Assembly: GCF_001613265.1 (NCBI RefSeq)
Contig: NZ_BDCA01000014.1
Span: forward strand, 1 to 64,000
Source of the DNA: Nocardia vermiculata NBRC 100427
GTDB lineage: Bacteria > Actinomycetota > Actinomycetes > Mycobacteriales > Mycobacteriaceae
DNA: 64,000 bases
Reading direction: 5' to 3'
Below, one piece after another: positions 24,034 to 33,515 of this stretch (position 1 is the stretch's first letter; each line of letters starts with the position of its first letter). The translations under genes were made by a program, and so were the position numbers. The notes below the pieces were generated by a model. It had not been told where the DNA came from. It did not search any database and saw only the letters and a program-made list of their open reading frames with translations.

Positions 24034-26049
24034 TCAGCCGCGCAGCCCGCTCGCCCGCAGTACCCGCCGGGAAATGCCGGCACGCAGTGCCTCGGCGTCC
24101 CCGATGATCCGGACCCGCCGCCGGGCACGCGTGATTGCGGTATAGAGCAATTCCCTGGTCAGCAGGGTCGACTCGGCACCGGGCAGCACGATGGTGACCG
24201 CGCCGTACTGGCTGCCCTGACTGCGGTGGATCGTCATGGCGTACACCGTGGTCACGCCCGGGAACTGGGTCGGGTGGACCAGATACGGTTCGCTGCCACG
24301 CTGTAGTGCGGCGCGCAGCCCGCCCTCCCCGTCGCGCACGATCACGCCGGTATCACCGTTGTAGATGCGGGCTTCATGATCGTTGGCGGTCACCAGCAGC
24401 GGCTGACCGGGAAACCATTGCCCGGCAAAGGTTTCGGTGCCGAGACCGGCCGCGGCCACCCACCCGCGGGCCATCCGGTCCCAGCGTTCGACGCCGAAAC
24501 TCCCCTGCCGATGCGCGCACAGCAGCCGATGCGATTCCATGGCCCGCAGTGCCGCGGCGGCATCACCCTGCTCGGCGGCCGCCGTGGACTCGCGAGCCGC
24601 ACCCACCACGTCGACGCGTGTCTCGGCGATGTCGTCGGGACCGTGCAGCGACAGCTCCGGCCCACCCGCACTCAACAGCCCCAGTGCGGTATCCGCATCA
24701 CCGGCCCGCACCGCGACGGCGAGTTCCGCGATTCGGCCACCGAACCGGCGGCCACGAGTGAGCCGGATCATCCCGCCGCGCAGCCGGTTCCGCTCCCGCT
24801 CGCTCAGTTCCTCGCCCGGGGCCGGGCCGGAGCCCGGGCTGCCGTCCGGTCCCGGGGACGCAGCGTCGTGTGCACCGACGCCGGCGCCCGGCACCGCATC
24901 GGTCACCGCGGCCGGACCAGAACCGGCACCGGTCGCCGGGGCAGCGACCGCCGCAGCGCCGGTCCCGGTTCCTGTCCCGAGGATCCGGTCGAGTGCCGGA
25001 TTCGGTGGGCCCAGCACCGGGCCCGCGACCAGATCGGCGAGCACGGCTCCGGCGTCGACGGAGGCCAGCTGATCGGGGTCGCCGACCAGGACCAGCCGGG
25101 CATCGAGCCGCACCGCCGGCAGCAACCGGCTCATCATCGTCAGCGACACCATCGAGGTCTCGTCGACCACGATCACGTCGTAGGGCAGGCGGTTGTATTC
25201 GTGATGGCGGAATCGGGTGGTGCCGCCGCGCTGCCAGCCCAGCAGCCGGTGCACGGTGGCGGCCGTCAACTCCGGCAGCGCCAGCTCCCCGGCTTGTTCC
25301 CGCACCGACTCCTGCAGCCGCGCCGCGGCCTTGCCGGTCGGTGCGGCCAGAGCGATCCGCAGCGGCCCGGCGCCGGGGACCGCCCGCCGATGCGCGTCGA
25401 GCAGCGCCAGGATACGGGCGATGGTGTGGGTCTTACCGGTACCCGGCCCACCGGCCACCACGGTGGTCCAGCTGGTGGCTGCCACCGCGGCGGCGATGCG
25501 CTGCCGGTCCGGAGCAGCACCGGGGTCGCCGGTCCCGGGAAACAGGCGGTCGAGTTCGCGGCGAACGGTATCCGGGTCGACCAGGGGGTGTCCCTCGGCA
25601 CGGGCGGCCAGCACCCCGCGGATCGTCTGTTCCTGCCGGAAGTACCGGTCCAGATACAGCAGCGGGCCACCGGCGGTATCGACCAGCCGCAGCGGGCACA
25701 GCGGGCCCGCGGGACTGCCGCAGACCAGCGGGCTGGCCCGCAACGCCGCACACAACGGTTCGACCTCCGGCCACGGCAGCAGCGCCGGATCGATCGGCGC
25801 CTCGTCACCGAGATCGAAACCTTCACCATCGACACCGATTTCGTGCATGCGCCGCAATTCCAGGCAGACCGATCCGGACCGCACCGCACGCACCGCGAGC
25901 GCCGCAGCCAGCAGCACCTGTTCCCCGGATTCCCCGCCGAGCCGGCCCAGTCGCAGCGCCACGTGCACATCGGCCGCCGACACCACACCGGCGGTGTTGA
26001 AGGTACGGAGCAGGCCGGTGGCCCGCTGGGCGAGCTCGATAGCGGTCAC
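24034..26049 (-). CDS. recD: Exodeoxyribonuclease V alpha subunit RecD
   Basis: 671 residues. The fast 5'-3' helicase of RecBCD. Walker A VAGGPGTGKTHTIARIL, motif II DVIVVDETSMVSL, GDPDQLASVD, and the C-terminal MTIHRSQGSQY...LLTRELLYTAITRARRRVRI are all present. An unusual Gly/Ala/Pro/Thr-rich insert of about 60 residues (after DRILG) interrupts the motor between motif III and the later motifs; it looks disordered. Start GTG overlaps the recB stop by 4 nt. Last gene of recC-recB-recD. In mycobacteria RecBCD serves mainly single-strand annealing, with AdnAB doing resection. Confidence 0.93.
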   Translation of the reverse strand: MTAIELAQRATGLLRTFNTAGVVSAADVHVALRLGRLGGESGEQVLLAAALAVRAVRSGSVCLELRRMHEIGVDGEGFDLGDEAPIDPALLPWPEVEPLCAALRASPLVCGSPAGPLCPLRLVDTAGGPLLYLDRYFRQEQTIRGVLAARAEGHPLVDPDTVRRELDRLFPGTGDPGAAPDRQRIAAAVAATSWTTVVAGGPGTGKTHTIARILALLDAHRRAVPGAGPLRIALAAPTGKAAARLQESVREQAGELALPELTAATVHRLLGWQRGGTTRFRHHEYNRLPYDVIVVDETSMVSLTMMSRLLPAVRLDARLVLVGDPDQLASVDAGAVLADLVAGPVLGPPNPALDRILGTGTGTGAAAVAAPATGAGSGPAAVTDAVPGAGVGAHDAASPGPDGSPGSGPAPGEELSERERNRLRGGMIRLTRGRRFGGRIAELAVAVRAGDADTALGLLSAGGPELSLHGPDDIAETRVDVVGAARESTAAAEQGDAAAALRAMESHRLLCAHRQGSFGVERWDRMARGWVAAAGLGTETFAGQWFPGQPLLVTANDHEARIYNGDTGVIVRDGEGGLRAALQRGSEPYLVHPTQFPGVTTVYAMTIHRSQGSQYGAVTIVLPGAESTLLTRELLYTAITRARRRVRIIGDAEALRAGISRRVLRASGLRG

Positions 26050-29000
26050 CGCGGCTCACCTCCTGCCAGCAGCTCCGACAGCGCGACCACCAGCGCCGGC
26101 GGCGGATCCCAGTCGAAGACGCCGTACCCGGGCGGCGTAGCGGGTCCGATCATCCCGCGTACGAACAGATACCGCACGCCACCCAGATGCAGCCCGGGAT
26201 CGTAGCCCGGCATCCGCCAGCGCAGATAGCGGTGCAGCGCAGCGGAATACAGCAGTGCCTGCAGCGGATAGTGCGAGCGCATCATCTCCTCGGCCATCCG
26301 GTCGCGCCGGTAGTGAGCGACCGTCAGCTCCCCCGTACCGAGGCGGTTCGTCTTGTAGTCGACGACCACGAAACGCGGGCCCGCAGTGCGCAGGACGGCG
26401 TCGATGCTGCCGGTCAGATAGCCGCGTAACACCACATCGTCGAGCAGATCCACCGCGTCGGCGTACTCGGCGAACGGATCAGCGGGATCGAGGTGGGTGC
26501 GCAGCAGGTCACCGATCCGATGCACCGTCACCCGCCGTGCCACCGGATCGTCGCCACCGGCCAGCGGCAGCTCGAATTCCAGTTCGTTCAACCGATCCCG
26601 GGACCGGATATCGGCCAGAGCCACCGGATCGAAGGGGGTGCGCAGCACCGCCTCGAGCGCCCGCGCGAGCACCACGGTATCCAGCTCGGCCATGACCTCC
26701 GCGGCGGCATGTTCACAGCGTTTGCGGACCTCGGCGCTCAAATCCGGCGCGTCGGTGTCGACCAGTTCCAGCACGCCGTGCACCAGGGTGCCGAATTCGG
26801 CGCCGTAGGGCAGCTCGTTCATCGGCGACGGGGCCGCATCGGCGAACTCCTCGCTCGCCGAGGTATCGATTTCCGGTGCGGGAGTGAGCGGTTCATCGGT
26901 GCCGGCACCGAGATCGTCGCCGGGCGTATCGACCGCTTCCGCACCGGGAACCGACTCGTGCGCCGAGGCGGTCAGTGCCGAATACGAGGTGCGTCGCCAC
27001 TCGTGGTCGATCCGGCGATCGAAGCTCGCCGCCGCCAGCGGGGTGGAGTCGCCGGGTGCGTGAGTGGTGCGCAAGCGCGCGGAGTCGGGCGCGCGCAACG
27101 GTTCGATCCCGATCAGGCCGGGCCCGGCCGCGGCGGACCATTCCTGGAGCCGCCCCAGCATTTCCGGATCGGCGGGGACCTCTACACGGGCAGGCACCTC
27201 CGCACTGCCGGGGTCGCGCCCGAGGATCATCCGGTGCAGCGGCGCCGCGGCCGTACCGTAGGTGGGCGCCCACCACGCCACGACCTGACACTGTGCCCGG
27301 GTCACGGCGACATACAGCAGCCGCAACTCCTCCCCCGCCTCCTCGGATTCGCACAACCGCCGATGGGCCGCGTAGTCCGGAGCCTCCGGACCACCGACAT
27401 CGAGAATTCGCTCTCCGTCCGCGTGGAACAGCAGTGTGGCCGGCTTCGGATTCTTCGCCCCGTCCCATGCAAACGGCAGATAGACCAGCGGGAACTCCAG
27501 GCCCTTACTGGCGTGGACGGTCGCGATCTGCACGGCCGCGGAATCCCGGTCCAGGCGTCGGCTACGGCCGGACACGGTGCCGGAGGCGGGGTCGCGCACC
27601 CGATCGGCCAGCCACCGGGTGAGGGCGGTCGGCCCCAGCGATTCGCGCGCGGCGACCTCGTCGAGCAGTTGCGCGAGATGACGCAGATCGGTGAGCCGAC
27701 GTTCGCCACCCTGTTCGGCGAGCAGACGCGGCGCGAGTTCGGACTGCGCGCAGAGCCGATCGAAGACCGCCGCGAATCCGGCGCGCGCGAAGATCCGGTT
27801 CGCCTCCCGCAGCCGGGTGCTGATCCGGCCGACGAGATCCGGACCGCCGGCATCGATATCGGCCGCGGAGTAGCCCAATAACGGTGTGGTCGCCGCCAGC
27901 CGCACCCGGTCGCCGCGGTGCGGCTGCTCGAGCGCGCGTAGCACCCACAGCCAGTCGGTGGCGCTGCCGGTGGCGAACACGCTGGCGCCACCGGCCAACA
28001 CCGACGCCACACCCGCACGGTCGAGGGCCGCGCGCACCAGATCGGTCTGGGCGCGATTGCGCACCAGTACCGCGATATCACCGGGGCCGAGGTCGGGACC
28101 GAGATGTGCGTCGTGCGCGCCCCGATCGATCCGGATCCCCGATTCCAGGGTACGGACGATATCTGCCGCGACGTCCTGGGCCACCCGCTCGCGCTGCCGA
28201 CCGACCGCCGGGAACCCACTACCGTTCAATGCGCCCGCGCCCTGGCGCGGAAAACACCGCAGCCGCAACGGAACAGGTGCGCCGCCCGGTCCGGTAAGGC
28301 GGCTGTACGGGCGCACCGCGGTGACATCGGGCACCGTGATCCGGGGATGTCCGAGTGCGGCGCCGCCGAGCAGATGTCGCACCGCCGCCAGCAGTCCGGC
28401 GTCGCTGCGCCGATTGGTGTCGAGTTCACGCCGGTCACCGGCGTGCGCGACCGCGTCCAGGTAGCTGAGGACCTCGGCACCACGGAAGGCATAGATGGCC
28501 TGTTTGGGGTCGCCGACCAGCACCAGGGTGGTGTGGCCGTGGAATGCCGTGCGCAGGATGTCCCACTGCAGTGGGTCGGTGTCCTGGAATTCGTCCACCA
28601 GGGTTACGCGGAAGCGTTCGCGAATCCGGCGGCAGGCGCGTTCCCCGTGTTCGGGGTCGGCCAGCACCTCGTGCAGCAGCACCAGTTGATCGTCGAAGTC
28701 GCGAATGCCCGAAAGCCGTTTGCGCCGTTCCACTTCCGCGCGAACGGCGGCCGCGAACGCCGCGGCCTCCGCGGCCGGATGATCACCGAGCTCGTCGCCG
28801 GGCACCAATCGCGCGCGACGATCCGCGACCGCGGCCGCGGCCAGCGATTGCGCGTCGCGCACCGGCCTCGGCGCCCCACCGCGGGCGTAGCGGGCCAGAT
28901 ACAGATCTTCCGCGACGGTGCCGACGAGTTCGTCGACGCCCTCGACGAGCCGCACCCGCGGATCGTGTTCACCGGCGATGCCGAGTTCGTCGAGCATGCG

Positions 29001-29432
29001 CTGACAGAAACCGTGGGTCGTGGAGATGGTGCCGGCGTCGAAATCCGACAGCGCGGCCAGCAACCGGCCGCGGCGGCGTTCCACCTCGTCGGCACCGGCA
29101 GCGGCGAGATGGGCGATCAGTTCGTCGGCACTGCCACGGGCGGCACCGGGATCGACGAGTGCGGCCGCCACCGTCGCGAATCGATCGCGGGTGCGTTCGC
29201 GCAGTTCCTGGGTCGCGGCCCGGCTGAAGGTCACCAGCAGCAACTGCGAGATGTCGACCAGGCCTTCGGCCACGAAACGCACGGCCAGGCCGACGATCGC
29301 GTAGGTCTTCCCGGTCCCTGCGCTGGCCTCCAGCACGGTGGTGCCCGTCGGCAGCGGCCCGCACAGATCGAATTGTGTTGCCGGGTCCGTGCCGAAGCCG
29401 GTCGGCGTGGTGGTGGTCAGTTGCCCGGTCAT
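26046..29432 (-). CDS. recB: Exodeoxyribonuclease V beta subunit RecB
   Basis: 1128 residues from ATG 29432, whose ATGA overlaps the recC stop. UvrD-type helicase and nuclease: Walker A EASAGTGKTYAIVGL, VTFSRAATQELRERTRDR, motif II TLVDEFQDTDPLQWDIL, GDPKQAIYAFRGAE, TVHASKGLEFPLVYLP, VAVTRAQCQ. The C-terminal nuclease domain has GTLVHGVLELVD and VVDYKTNRLG with the metal-binding Asp-Tyr-Lys core. The frame reaches 29471, but ATG 29432 gives the usual coupled overlap and starts before the conserved TTVLEASAGTGKT. Confidence 0.94.
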   Translation of the reverse strand: MTGQLTTTTPTGFGTDPATQFDLCGPLPTGTTVLEASAGTGKTYAIVGLAVRFVAEGLVDISQLLLVTFSRAATQELRERTRDRFATVAAALVDPGAARGSADELIAHLAAAGADEVERRRGRLLAALSDFDAGTISTTHGFCQRMLDELGIAGEHDPRVRLVEGVDELVGTVAEDLYLARYARGGAPRPVRDAQSLAAAAVADRRARLVPGDELGDHPAAEAAAFAAAVRAEVERRKRLSGIRDFDDQLVLLHEVLADPEHGERACRRIRERFRVTLVDEFQDTDPLQWDILRTAFHGHTTLVLVGDPKQAIYAFRGAEVLSYLDAVAHAGDRRELDTNRRSDAGLLAAVRHLLGGAALGHPRITVPDVTAVRPYSRLTGPGGAPVPLRLRCFPRQGAGALNGSGFPAVGRQRERVAQDVAADIVRTLESGIRIDRGAHDAHLGPDLGPGDIAVLVRNRAQTDLVRAALDRAGVASVLAGGASVFATGSATDWLWVLRALEQPHRGDRVRLAATTPLLGYSAADIDAGGPDLVGRISTRLREANRIFARAGFAAVFDRLCAQSELAPRLLAEQGGERRLTDLRHLAQLLDEVAARESLGPTALTRWLADRVRDPASGTVSGRSRRLDRDSAAVQIATVHASKGLEFPLVYLPFAWDGAKNPKPATLLFHADGERILDVGGPEAPDYAAHRRLCESEEAGEELRLLYVAVTRAQCQVVAWWAPTYGTAAAPLHRMILGRDPGSAEVPARVEVPADPEMLGRLQEWSAAAGPGLIGIEPLRAPDSARLRTTHAPGDSTPLAAASFDRRIDHEWRRTSYSALTASAHESVPGAEAVDTPGDDLGAGTDEPLTPAPEIDTSASEEFADAAPSPMNELPYGAEFGTLVHGVLELVDTDAPDLSAEVRKRCEHAAAEVMAELDTVVLARALEAVLRTPFDPVALADIRSRDRLNELEFELPLAGGDDPVARRVTVHRIGDLLRTHLDPADPFAEYADAVDLLDDVVLRGYLTGSIDAVLRTAGPRFVVVDYKTNRLGTGELTVAHYRRDRMAEEMMRSHYPLQALLYSAALHRYLRWRMPGYDPGLHLGGVRYLFVRGMIGPATPPGYGVFDWDPPPALVVALSELLAGGEPR

Positions 29433-32400
29433 GGCTGCCCCTGGGATTCGCCGGCCAGCAACGGATTCCACAACCGCCGTGCCACCGAACCGAACGCCGT
29501 GGTCTCACCGTGCCGGTCGGGCTGTGGCAGTGTGCCCTCCAACTGCTCGAACGAGGGCCCGGGCCCCCACAGGTAGGTCAGGTAGCGGTCGGTATGGTCG
29601 CCGAAGGCGCGGCGATTGGTTCCGCCGGAGAACTCGTCGGCGGCTGCCGCGCGGGCGGCGTCGAGATCCGCACCGCGACAACGGCGTTCGGCGTACAACG
29701 CGGTCGCCGACGGTGCGAACGGCAGGGGTTCGGTGAGTCCCTGTTCTCGGAGGTCGGCGAGGTCGCGCAGCAGTTCGGCGGCACGCGCCGGAGCGGGGAC
29801 GGTGAGCGTGGAACAACTCACCCGCCCGAACCTGCCCCGGCCGACACTGTGCGCCCGCCAGCTCTGATGACGTTCGGTAGCGCCCAGCGCCAGCAATCGC
29901 ACCCAGGCCGCCGCCCGATGTTTGGGTGCCAGCCGAGAGTAGGTGGCACGCACGATGGCGTCGTCGTGTACCGCGGCGACCGTCCCGGTGAGGCGTCGCC
30001 CGTCGCCCAGGTCGACCTCGACATCGACCGCCCGCGCCGGAGCCTCGCGCAGCGGCGCGGCGACCTCCACCAGGCGCTCGACAGTGGACTCGACGTCGGC
30101 GAGCACCTTCGAACCGAGCGCGAACGGCGGCAGTGTCCCGCGCCGCCACTCGGCGGCCCGCAGCATTCCCGGATCGGCGCCGTCGAGGCGGGCCGACAGC
30201 ATGCGTTCACCGATATTCCAGGTGGCCAGACCACTCAATTCGATCGGCAGGCGCTCATCGATGTCCTCGTCCTCCTCGGGCACCCGGATGCCCAGGCGCT
30301 GCCACAGGAATGCTCGCACCGGATGTTCGGCGAACGCCACCAGGTCCCCCAGTTCCACATCGGTGCGGGCCGGTGCCGGCAACGGGCCCGGCAGCCACAG
30401 CCGACTCGGCTGGGCCGGGGCGGCGGCCGCACGGGCCGCGGCCAGCGCCAGAGTGTCGAATCCGAAGGGCTGTCCGGGTTCGAAATTGCGACGATCGTAG
30501 GACTGCAACGGATGACGGCGCACGACCTCACCACCGCTGTGTACGCGCACCGCATCGATCAGCTCGGCCAGCGGCGTCACCGGCGGGCGGATCGCCCCGG
30601 TCACCGGATCGGCACCGGTATAGAGCACCACCAGGTGGTCCTGCGCGGCCAGGACCGCGTCCAGCAGCATGCCGCGGTCCTCGCCCCGGGTGTCACGTTC
30701 CCCTACCCGGGGCGCCCGTGCGGTGACATCGTCGCCGCCGGCGGTGCCGAGGCGCGGGAAGACCTCGTCGTCGAGCCCGAGCAGCACCACCACCCGATGC
30801 GGCACCGCGCGCATCGGCGCGAGCCCGCAGACGGTGAGTTCGCCGGTGCGGTAGTTCGAGCGTGGGGCACGCGCACGCGACCGGGCCCGCAGCGCGGCGA
30901 TCACGTCGGGCAGCCGCAGCATCGTCTCGCCGCCGTGTTCGAGGATCGTCGCTACCTCCCGGCGCGCCTGCACCCCCTGCCACGCGCTCGCCGGGGGCAG
31001 GTCGGTGAGCAGGTCCAGCGCCCGGTGCACCACTCGCAGCCATTCCCGCGCCGGCCGCGGCGCACCGGCCGGCTGATCCGGGGTGGGCCCGCCGAGATCG
31101 CGCACACATACTGCGAGCCGGTCGACGAATTCGGCGAACCGACCGGCCAGGGCGACGTCACCGGAATCGACATCGTCGAGCGGCAACGCCAGATCCAGCC
31201 AGTCCGCACCCGATTCACCGGCCGCCACCCCCAGCAGGATGCGATCCACCGCAGCGTTGAGTGTGTTCTGGGCGAAGTCGCCGAGGCCGAAGGCGTGGCG
31301 CTGTCGCTGCCCGATCGCCCACCTGGCACCGGTTTCGGTCGCCCACTCCCGCAGTCGTTCGATGTCCTCGTCGTCGAACCCGCAGCGGTACCGCACCGGC
31401 TCGGCCGCAGCCAGATCCAGCACCTGGGTGACGGCGATGCGGTCCTCGGCGAGTGCGAGCAGATCCTCCAGCACGGTGAGGACCGAGTTCGCGGCACCGG
31501 CAGCGCGTTCGGCCGGGCGGACCCGCAGGCCGTGTGCCGGGCCGGAGTCGTACTCGATCGCCGCCGGGCCCTGCCCGAATGCGGCACGTACCAGTGGTGC
31601 GTAGCCGTCGGGGTCCGGGCACAGCACGATTACGTCGCGCGGTTCGAGGCTCGTGTCCCGGGCGAACACGCCGAGCAGCACATCGCGTAGCACCTCGACC
31701 TGGCGCGCCGGGCCATGGCAGGCGTGGAACTGCACGCTGTCGTCGTGACCGGAAGCATCGGAACTCGACGGCGGCCGATCCGCGCGAACGGCCTGCTGCA
31801 GGCGCCACAGCAGGGTGCCGGCGCCTGCGTCACCACGCCGCGGATCCCCGACCTCCGGGTGGAGGGTATCGGCCGAGTCGAGCGCCGTCAGCCGGTGCTG
31901 CAGTTCCCGCACTTCACGGCCCAGGGCCGCGAGCAACGGATGGGCACCGGGTGGGTCCGACGCTTGCCGGCGCGGCGCAACCAAAGGGTCGTGCGCCCGG
32001 CAGCTGCCTGCCTGCGCTGCTATCGAGTCCCAGAGCATCGGGCTCGGGTGCGCCAGCCAGATGTGCACGTCGCGATGTTCGGCCAGTGCCTCCAGGACGG
32101 CGAGTTGACCGGCTGGGAGACGATGCGGTGTGAACAGCGAAACCCGATGCGGCAGATCGATACTCGCAGGATCCTCGCGCAGACGGTGGCGAATCGCGGC
32201 GATGCGCTGCGCCGGCGCGGGGGTGCCGATGGCCTCGCGCACCGCCCGCCACAACCGCGGCTGCCACAACAGATCCTCCGGCAGCGGGGAGCCGCAGCCG
32301 TCGGTGTCGGCACCGGAGGCCCAGTCGGTGATCAGCGAGGGCCGGGTGCTGCCGTAGGCATCGAACAGGCCCGCGATATGGGTGGCGGTGGCCAGCCGGC

Positions 32401-32800
32401 GACCGGCGCGGTAAGCCTGCGCCGGGCCCGCGCCGATACCCAGATGACGAGCCACCACCCCGGCCCACGGCTGGTCGAGTGCCGCGTCGAGCGCGTTCAG
32501 CACGGGCCATACCAGCCGCTGCGGCGCCCACGGGTCGGAGTCGGCATCGATATCGGCTGCGGCCGCGGAGACGGCGGCGACCAGCGCGGCCGGGCTCGGA
32601 TAATCGATGTTGGCGCAGATCCCGTCGCCGGCAACCGCACCGAGCGTCTGCGACAGCCGTTGATTGAGCCACCGTTGCACCCCGTGCGCGCCGACGGCGA
32701 CCACCTCGGTGGCGAACGGGTCCGGCAGCGGTTCGGACAGCATCGTCGCGAGGGCAGCGGCGAGGGTGCTCGCCGAGTCCGCTCGGTGGATGTGCAGCAC
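29429..32800 (-). CDS. recC: Exodeoxyribonuclease V gamma subunit RecC
   Basis: 1123 residues. Starts MLHIHRADSASTLAAAL as in actinobacterial RecC. Helicase-like but inactive scaffold that in E. coli recognises Chi. Segments VGAHGVQRWLNQRLSQTLG, ICANIDYPSP, DVHIWLAHPSP, VIVLCPDPDGYAPLVRAAFG, VVVLLGLDDEVFPR and the C-terminal nuclease-like PFALGSKVLADVE fit the family. First gene of the operon; 383 bp of upstream DNA holds its promoter. ATG at 32800. Confidence 0.93.
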   Translation of the reverse strand: MLHIHRADSASTLAAALATMLSEPLPDPFATEVVAVGAHGVQRWLNQRLSQTLGAVAGDGICANIDYPSPAALVAAVSAAAADIDADSDPWAPQRLVWPVLNALDAALDQPWAGVVARHLGIGAGPAQAYRAGRRLATATHIAGLFDAYGSTRPSLITDWASGADTDGCGSPLPEDLLWQPRLWRAVREAIGTPAPAQRIAAIRHRLREDPASIDLPHRVSLFTPHRLPAGQLAVLEALAEHRDVHIWLAHPSPMLWDSIAAQAGSCRAHDPLVAPRRQASDPPGAHPLLAALGREVRELQHRLTALDSADTLHPEVGDPRRGDAGAGTLLWRLQQAVRADRPPSSSDASGHDDSVQFHACHGPARQVEVLRDVLLGVFARDTSLEPRDVIVLCPDPDGYAPLVRAAFGQGPAAIEYDSGPAHGLRVRPAERAAGAANSVLTVLEDLLALAEDRIAVTQVLDLAAAEPVRYRCGFDDEDIERLREWATETGARWAIGQRQRHAFGLGDFAQNTLNAAVDRILLGVAAGESGADWLDLALPLDDVDSGDVALAGRFAEFVDRLAVCVRDLGGPTPDQPAGAPRPAREWLRVVHRALDLLTDLPPASAWQGVQARREVATILEHGGETMLRLPDVIAALRARSRARAPRSNYRTGELTVCGLAPMRAVPHRVVVLLGLDDEVFPRLGTAGGDDVTARAPRVGERDTRGEDRGMLLDAVLAAQDHLVVLYTGADPVTGAIRPPVTPLAELIDAVRVHSGGEVVRRHPLQSYDRRNFEPGQPFGFDTLALAAARAAAAPAQPSRLWLPGPLPAPARTDVELGDLVAFAEHPVRAFLWQRLGIRVPEEDEDIDERLPIELSGLATWNIGERMLSARLDGADPGMLRAAEWRRGTLPPFALGSKVLADVESTVERLVEVAAPLREAPARAVDVEVDLGDGRRLTGTVAAVHDDAIVRATYSRLAPKHRAAAWVRLLALGATERHQSWRAHSVGRGRFGRVSCSTLTVPAPARAAELLRDLADLREQGLTEPLPFAPSATALYAERRCRGADLDAARAAAADEFSGGTNRRAFGDHTDRYLTYLWGPGPSFEQLEGTLPQPDRHGETTAFGSVARRLWNPLLAGESQGQP

Positions 32801-33183
32801 CTTCGGCCTCTCTGTTCACGCTCCGGGCGGTCGATCGCGATGGGTGGCGTCCTCGCATATCGTGCGCATATCGTGCGCGCCCGATCCTACAAACCCGCCG
32901 GCGGTGTCCGGCCACCGCAACCCCGGTCCGCCGCATCCGCTCCCGCTCCCACAAAGCCCACGGTCCGCAATCTCGGCAACACCAGCTACCACCACTGCAT
33001 ATACGCCAGATGTAGCATCTCACCAAACTTTCGGCAACACAATCGCTTCCGGCGCAACGGAACCGGCGGAGGCAGTGTCCGCACTTCGCCGCCGCGTGTC
33101 GAGCACCTGCGCGCGCTGCCGTATGTCACAGTGCTGTGCGGGGAGGTTTCGGGAGAAGCGGTATCGAAAGGCTGGTTCGAGTC
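32801..33183. other. 383-bp intergenic region upstream of recC
   Basis: No convincing gene here: the frames crossing it are shadows with skewed composition. It holds a tandem duplication of GCATATCGTGC (32855-32876), 55 bp upstream of the recC start, and a palindrome AGATG-TAG-CATCT at 33008-33020. The recC promoter (minus strand) and a plus-strand promoter for the 68-aa gene must lie here, but I cannot fix them. Confidence 0.5.
32855..32876. repeat. Tandem 11-bp repeat (2 copies) upstream of recC
   Basis: GCATATCGTGC occurs twice head to tail with no spacer, 55 bp before the recC start. It may be a regulator site or a slippage product. Confidence 0.5.
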
Positions 33184-33390
33184 ATGTCTGCGACAGTGGT
33201 CCCCCTCATGCCGAGATCCGGGTTCACGGTACGGCGATCGGGCGAGACGTGGGAATTGATCAACTCCCGGCACTACGGCCGCGGGGTCGTGCTGCACCGC
33301 TGGGATCGCGACGCGCATTCCGAGGCGTTCGCGCACTGCTACCGCCTGAACGGCCGCAGCGTGGAAGAACTCTTCTCCGCATTCCGCTGA
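33184..33390 (+). CDS. Small hypothetical protein, 68 aa
   Basis: ATG 33184 in a frame open from 33136. The sequence is charged and globular-looking (RSGFTVRRSGETWELINSRH, VVLHRWDRDAHSEAFAHCYRL, NGRSVEELFSAFR), with protein-like composition rather than the Arg/Pro-rich skew of shadow frames. Shine-Dalgarno is weak. I do not recognise the family. It lies alone between recC and the serine hydrolase gene. Confidence 0.45.
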   Translation: MSATVVPLMPRSGFTVRRSGETWELINSRHYGRGVVLHRWDRDAHSEAFAHCYRLNGRSVEELFSAFR

Positions 33391-33515
33391 ACTGCAACGA
33401 CCCGCGAGTCATGTCCGAAAGACGCTGACCTGCACCGATCTCCGACTACGGGCACACCGACGGAACGGGATCGAGAGGTGCGCGATCGGTGCGGAGATGG
33501 CTAAGGTGTGTCACC

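Noticed and set aside
29375..31690. 771-residue plus-strand frame opposite recC
   Set aside because: Antisense to recC; no recognisable domain and skewed Arg/Gln/His content.
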